Shown here in pieces: positions 4,678 to 7,692 of a stretch of DNA of 7,692 bases (position 1 is its first letter; every line of letters starts with the position of its first letter). The stretch comes from Rhodoferax sp. (lineage in GTDB: Bacteria > Pseudomonadota > Gammaproteobacteria > Burkholderiales > Burkholderiaceae_C), in assembly GCA_020048795.1 (NCBI GenBank), contig JAIFMA010000099.1, positions 1 through 7,692 on the forward strand, written 5' to 3'. The notes under the pieces are model-generated. The model was given only the letters and a program-made list of their open reading frames with translations, was not told where the DNA came from and searched no databases. The position numbers were made by a program, and so were the translations under genes.

Positions 4678-5910
4678 TCAAATTCCTGCCGACCCAGACC
4701 ACAGCGCATTGAGATCCTTGAACTGCCACTTTTCCGGGTCTTCCCGCGCAACAATTTTCTCAGTGACTCCTTTTTGCGAAAGATCAACCATGGCAGGCAG
4801 GATGCGCATGTTCGACTTGCTGGAGAAGAACACTTTGATGCGCGGTGTGGTCAGAGACTTGCCGGTTTGCTCGACCACGACGCCGATGCGTCCTGACGTG
4901 AGTTGAACCAAAGATCCCACCGGATAAATACCAATGCTCTTGACAAATGCCTGAAAGATCGTGGCTTCAAAGTGCCCATTCGACCATGCTGCCATTTTGC
5001 GCATCGACTCGGCCGGATCCCAGCCGCTCTTGTAGGGGCGGTTCGAGGTGATGGCATCGTACACGTCGCAGACGGCCCCCATTTTGGCGAAAAGGCTAAT
5101 CGCCTCTCCATTCAAGCCCTTGGGATAGCCCGAGCCGTTTACTTTTTCATGGTGGTGAAGACACACGTCGAGTGCGATAGGGTCAAGTTTCTCGCTTCCT
5201 AGCAGCATTCGGTGGCCTTCTACCGGATGATTCTTGATGATTGAAAACTCTGCATCGGTCAAGGTGCCGGGTTTGTTCAGGATGTCCATCGGCAGCAGGG
5301 CTTTGCCTACATCGTGCAACAAACCGGCCAGGCCGGCGGAATGCGTTTGCGCATCGTCGAGCTCGAGTTGCTTGGCCAGCGCAACCATCATGGCGCACAC
5401 CGCCACCGAGTGCATGTAGGTGTATTCGTCGGCTGTTTTGAGCCGGGCCAGGCTGATGATGGCCTCGGGGTTGCGGGCAACCGAATCGGAGATCTCCTGC
5501 ACCAGGAGTTTGGCACCACCTACATCCACCGAATTGCCCATGCGGGCCTCTTCAAACATGGACTTCACAGCCTTTTTGGACTGCAAACAGATTCTGGCTG
5601 CGCGCGCAATCTCTTGGGCGGCGGGCACAGGAGCGATCTGGCGCTTTCCTTCGGCTGCCTGCTTGAGCTCAGCCTCGACCTGAGCTTCCGATTGCGCCAC
5701 CGATACGGCTGCAACGCCCAAGGCCACATCAAGCCCCTTGCTGCAATCAATCCACACCTCCTTGATGCTGCTGCTCAGGATGGCGTGGATATCTTTGGGG
5801 TCTGTCAGAACAAAGGCGGTTCGCCAGAAGGGATGCTCCATCCAGGAGCCGCAAAACTCCTTGATGTGCATTCCCAGCGTTAGCTGATTGACACTGATCC
5901 GTTTCAGCAT
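4678..5910 (-). CDS. DUF3391/HD-GYP cyclic-di-GMP phosphodiesterase
   Basis: This is a cytoplasmic 410-residue protein predicted to hydrolyse cyclic di-GMP, a messenger that controls motility and biofilm formation. Residues 1 to about 60 (MLKRISVNQLTLGMHI and the following WMEHPF) form the DUF3391 domain typical of this architecture. A charged helical linker follows (about 75-125). The HD-GYP domain starts near 135 and shows LLHDVGK with H199-D200, NHP with H228, H253-H254-E255 and the signature GYPKGL at 261-266, then CDVYDAITSNRPYK (281-294). The last 85 residues form the conserved tail beginning YPVGSLVQL. Position 258 is Asn where the motif HHExxDGxGYP usually has Asp. No signal peptide or membrane segment is seen. 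ATG 5910 begins the conserved DUF3391 start; the ribosome binding site is weak. Its 3' end faces the accessory island. Confidence 0.93.
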   Translation of the reverse strand: MLKRISVNQLTLGMHIKEFCGSWMEHPFWRTAFVLTDPKDIHAILSSSIKEVWIDCSKGLDVALGVAAVSVAQSEAQVEAELKQAAEGKRQIAPVPAAQEIARAARICLQSKKAVKSMFEEARMGNSVDVGGAKLLVQEISDSVARNPEAIISLARLKTADEYTYMHSVAVCAMMVALAKQLELDDAQTHSAGLAGLLHDVGKALLPMDILNKPGTLTDAEFSIIKNHPVEGHRMLLGSEKLDPIALDVCLHHHEKVNGSGYPKGLNGEAISLFAKMGAVCDVYDAITSNRPYKSGWDPAESMRKMAAWSNGHFEATIFQAFVKSIGIYPVGSLVQLTSGRIGVVVEQTGKSLTTPRIKVFFSSKSNMRILPAMVDLSQKGVTEKIVAREDPEKWQFKDLNALWSGSAGI

Positions 5911-5916
5911 GAACCG

Positions 5917-6174
5917 TCAAAAGCCTCGGATTCGCCTTGCGGCAGACTTTCCCAGTGTACCCAACAACGCCCCTGAAACCGCTTTTGCGCTGCCGCTGGC
6001 AACGGAACTGGTGACCCCATCGGGGCGAATCAAGGTTCTAAAAAGTTCCGCATTGAACAAAAATCCTGGTACTTTTGAGGCAGGGAATGTCAGGTCAGAG
6101 TTACCCGAAAGCTGGGGGTTTTGAACCACGCCGATGATTCTTTTGATAAGCCAGGTGGTGTTCAGTTGTTGCAT
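5917..6174 (-). CDS. Doubtful 85-residue ORF between SIR2 and HD-GYP genes
   Basis: This open frame starts MQQLNTTWLIKRIIGVVQNP, overlaps the end of the SIR2 gene by 13 bases, and stops six bases before the HD-GYP ATG. That neat tiling is what an operon member would look like. Against it, the frame is also open far upstream inside the SIR2 gene, the protein has no recognisable motif, codon choice is not convincing (AGA codons, mixed third positions), and no ribosome binding site stands out. A plus-strand frame (from ATG 5909 to 6124) is equally open over the same DNA. If neither is real, this is the promoter region of the HD-GYP gene. Confidence 0.25.
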   Translation of the reverse strand: MQQLNTTWLIKRIIGVVQNPQLSGNSDLTFPASKVPGFLFNAELFRTLIRPDGVTSSVASGSAKAVSGALLGTLGKSAARRIRGF

Positions 6175-6932
6175 GTCAGCCGCGCCAGAATCGCCTCCAT
6201 GGCGTGGGCTGCACCTAGCGGCAGGTGGAAGGCGACGTGCTGGCTGATGCGGGTGTGAATCGGATTGATTTCGACCGTGGGTATGCCAGCCCTGGCACAC
6301 CAGGCCACCGGTTCGGCAATGTACGGAAAAACACCGGAAGTGCCAATGATGAACACCATATCGAAGCCTTGCTCCAGCGCTGCCATGAAGCGTTGCATGG
6401 CCACGGTTGGCAGAGCCTCTCCAAACAGCACCACCTTGGGCCGCAGCACACTGCCGCACTCGGGACAACGCGGCGGCAAGCTGCGGCCATCAAAGTCTTC
6501 AACCTGCTCCTTAAAATCGCATTCGGTACAGAGCAGCTCTTGTAGATTGCCGTGGATTTCAATGATATGGGTGCTTTTGGCCTTGCGATGCAAACCATCA
6601 ATATTCTGCGTAAAGACCAGCACATGTGGGATCCACTGCTCAAGTTCTGCGATAGCCAGATGTGCCGCATTGGGCAGCGCGCCCCGGCAGTTGTGTTCAA
6701 TCTGTGACAAGTATTTCCAGGTGATATCCGGACGCACAGCAAAAACCTGACCCGAGAGGGCCTGCTCAATAGACAGGCCCTCGTCGGTAGATTCATCGTT
6801 GTACAGGCCACCTACACCGCGGTAGGTCGGCAAACCAGAGTCAGCCGAAACGCCAGCTCCGGTCATGAAAAGCACACGCTGTGATTTGGCCAGCAGGCCG
6901 GTGATCTTGTCGATGGCGGTTTCAATTGGCAT
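6162..6932 (-). CDS. SIR2-family NAD-dependent protein deacylase
   Basis: Sirtuins remove acyl groups from lysine using NAD, giving nicotinamide and O-acyl-ADP-ribose. This 256-residue protein has the complete core: GAGVSADSGLPTYRG (25-39) for NAD binding, TQNIDGLH (108-115), the catalytic H127 in EIHG, two zinc knuckles C135-x2-C138 and C156-x2-C159, and GTSG (197-200). Length is normal. It is not a typical CobB. The Tyr and Arg that recognise succinyl or malonyl groups in the CobB/SIRT5 class would fall at K73 and S76 by alignment to the PNAAH anchor (87-91), and neither is conserved. It belongs to the subgroup with TYRGVGGLYND (36-46), seen in proteobacteria. The substrate cannot be told from context. 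ATG 6932 gives the usual N-terminus; no strong ribosome binding site is visible. Confidence 0.93.
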   Translation of the reverse strand: MPIETAIDKITGLLAKSQRVLFMTGAGVSADSGLPTYRGVGGLYNDESTDEGLSIEQALSGQVFAVRPDITWKYLSQIEHNCRGALPNAAHLAIAELEQWIPHVLVFTQNIDGLHRKAKSTHIIEIHGNLQELLCTECDFKEQVEDFDGRSLPPRCPECGSVLRPKVVLFGEALPTVAMQRFMAALEQGFDMVFIIGTSGVFPYIAEPVAWCARAGIPTVEINPIHTRISQHVAFHLPLGAAHAMEAILARLTCNN

Positions 6933-7083
6933 GGCGCATTGTGAAGTTTGATCAGATGAATATCACAGGTGCATTGTGGCGCGCCGGGACAAAAAGTCCA
7001 GCACTACAAAGCCATTGCAGGATGCCGTGCCAGCGCTGAGTAGCATCGCAGCAGGAGAGCGGTTGCGCAATCGTAGAGCGTGA
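6933..7083 (-). other. GST-SIR2 intergenic region, possible SIR2 promoter
   Basis: This short gap should hold the SIR2 promoter if the gene is not read through from the glutathione transferase. On the minus strand a TGTGATATT, which resembles an extended -10 (TGn then GATATT), lies about 30 bases before the ATG, but no matching -35 is clear. GGAC-AAAAA-GTCC forms a 4-bp hairpin, too small for a credible terminator. Nothing else is evident. Confidence 0.25.
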
Positions 7084-7692
7084 TCATGATGGCATCTGCA
7101 GTTTGTCTTGTGTGCGGGTGTCGAAGTCGCTTGCATCATGGCGTTCATGAAGTTGGGTCGCCAGTGGTCCCGTCACACGGTTGACCATACGGCCACGCCT
7201 CACCGCAGGACGTTTGGCGACCTCGTCAGCCCAGCGGACGACGTGGGTGTACTCATGGACTTGCAGAAATTCACCAGCTTCATAAACTTGACCTTGAACC
7301 AAAGCCCCATACCAAGGCCAGATGGCGATGTCGGCGATGGTGTAGGTGTCGCCACCGACATAAGGGTTGTCGGCCAAGCGTCGGTTGAGCACATCCAACT
7401 GGCGTTTGACCTCCATGGCAAAGCGGTCAATGGCGTATTCGATCTTGGTCGGTGCATAGGCATAAAAATGACCAAAGCCGCCACCAAGGTACGGGGCACT
7501 GCCCATCTGCCAGAACAACCACGACAAGCATTCAGCGCGTTGGGCTGGCTCGCTCGGCATAAAGGCATGAAACTTCTCGGCAAGGTACAACAGAATTGAA
7601 CCGGACTCGAACACCCTGATCGGTTCGGGTGTGCTGCAGTCCAGTAGTGCCGGAATCTTGGAGTTCGGATTCACCCCAACAAACCCACTGCC
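7084..7692 (-). CDS. yghU: YghU/YfcG-type glutathione transferase, partial
   Basis: Only the C-terminal 202 residues are in the window; the gene enters from the right edge, and the 5' part (about 80 residues in YghU-length proteins) lies outside. The first codons read G-S-G-F-V-G before VNPNSKIPALLD, so the GTG at 7674 is an internal valine, not the start. Visible motifs are VNPNSKIPAL (the cis-Pro loop), FESGSILLYLAEKF (the glutathione-contacting E-S pair), GGGFGHFYAYAP, and the helical-domain core DTYTIADIAIWPWYG. Members of this family are cytoplasmic glutathione-dependent disulfide reductases rather than classic conjugating enzymes. The assignment to YghU rather than the shorter YfcG rests on SSGFV-like and GGGFGHF segments and is less certain than the family. 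Confidence 0.9.
   Translation of the reverse strand, partial: GSGFVGVNPNSKIPALLDCSTPEPIRVFESGSILLYLAEKFHAFMPSEPAQRAECLSWLFWQMGSAPYLGGGFGHFYAYAPTKIEYAIDRFAMEVKRQLDVLNRRLADNPYVGGDTYTIADIAIWPWYGALVQGQVYEAGEFLQVHEYTHVVRWADEVAKRPAVRRGRMVNRVTGPLATQLHERHDASDFDTRTQDKLQMPS

Noticed and set aside
4468..4896. 142-codon plus-strand open frame entering the HD-GYP gene
   Set aside because: Only its first part (the KCHG half of the SEC-C motif) is meaningful. The rest is antisense to a well-supported HD-GYP coding region.
5909..6124. 71-codon plus-strand frame starting at ATG 5909
   Set aside because: It has no recognisable motif, overlaps the divergent HD-GYP start codon, and competes with an equally open minus-strand frame.
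6963..7148. 61-codon minus-strand open frame between the glutathione transferase and SIR2 genes
   Set aside because: It overlaps the end of the glutathione transferase gene in another frame and has no ribosome binding site or motif.

Overview
The window reads as a chromosomal segment of a betaproteobacterium, most likely a Comamonadaceae member (Rhodoferax/Polaromonas-like). This is inferred from the style of the RibD, RibE, ferredoxin, SIR2 and HD-GYP proteins, the fairly high GC, and two types of short palindromic repeat that I associate with that family. I could not run a database search, so the placement is provisional.

Layout, left to right. Positions 1-310 hold no recognisable gene but carry a cluster of REP-like imperfect palindromes (28-110). 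A small two-cluster [4Fe-4S] ferredoxin-like gene lies on the minus strand (311-505). Positions 506-1084 are mostly non-coding, with one weak small ORF and several stem-loops. Then come two riboflavin biosynthesis genes on the plus strand: ribD (1085-2224, bifunctional deaminase/reductase) and ribE (2251-2949, riboflavin synthase). The usual partners ribBA and ribH are not in the window, and no FMN riboswitch is visible upstream.

After ribE there is an accessory interval (about 2950-4677). It holds an intact excisionase-type helix-turn-helix antitoxin gene (3153-3671) with a good sigma70-like promoter overlapped by a palindrome. Next is its PIN-domain toxin partner, broken by an in-frame stop and a frameshift (3678-4312), then the remnant of a SEC-C zinc-motif protein whose frame breaks inside the metal-binding motif (4428 to about 4677). 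It looks like a decayed type II toxin-antitoxin island.

The right half is on the minus strand. It has a DUF3391/HD-GYP cyclic-di-GMP phosphodiesterase (4678-5910), a doubtful 85-codon ORF that fits exactly in the gap (5917-6174), a SIR2-family NAD-dependent deacylase (6162-6932), and the C-terminal part of a YghU/YfcG-type glutathione transferase (7084-7692) cut by the window edge.

Functionally, RibD and RibE act in one pathway (flavin synthesis), and the antitoxin and toxin form one locus. The minus-strand genes (second-messenger turnover, protein deacylation, thiol redox) are housekeeping or regulatory genes with no obvious shared pathway. I found no CRISPR array, tRNA, rRNA or intact mobile element. 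The nearest thing to an unusual system is the decayed HTH/PIN plus SEC-C island next to the riboflavin genes.
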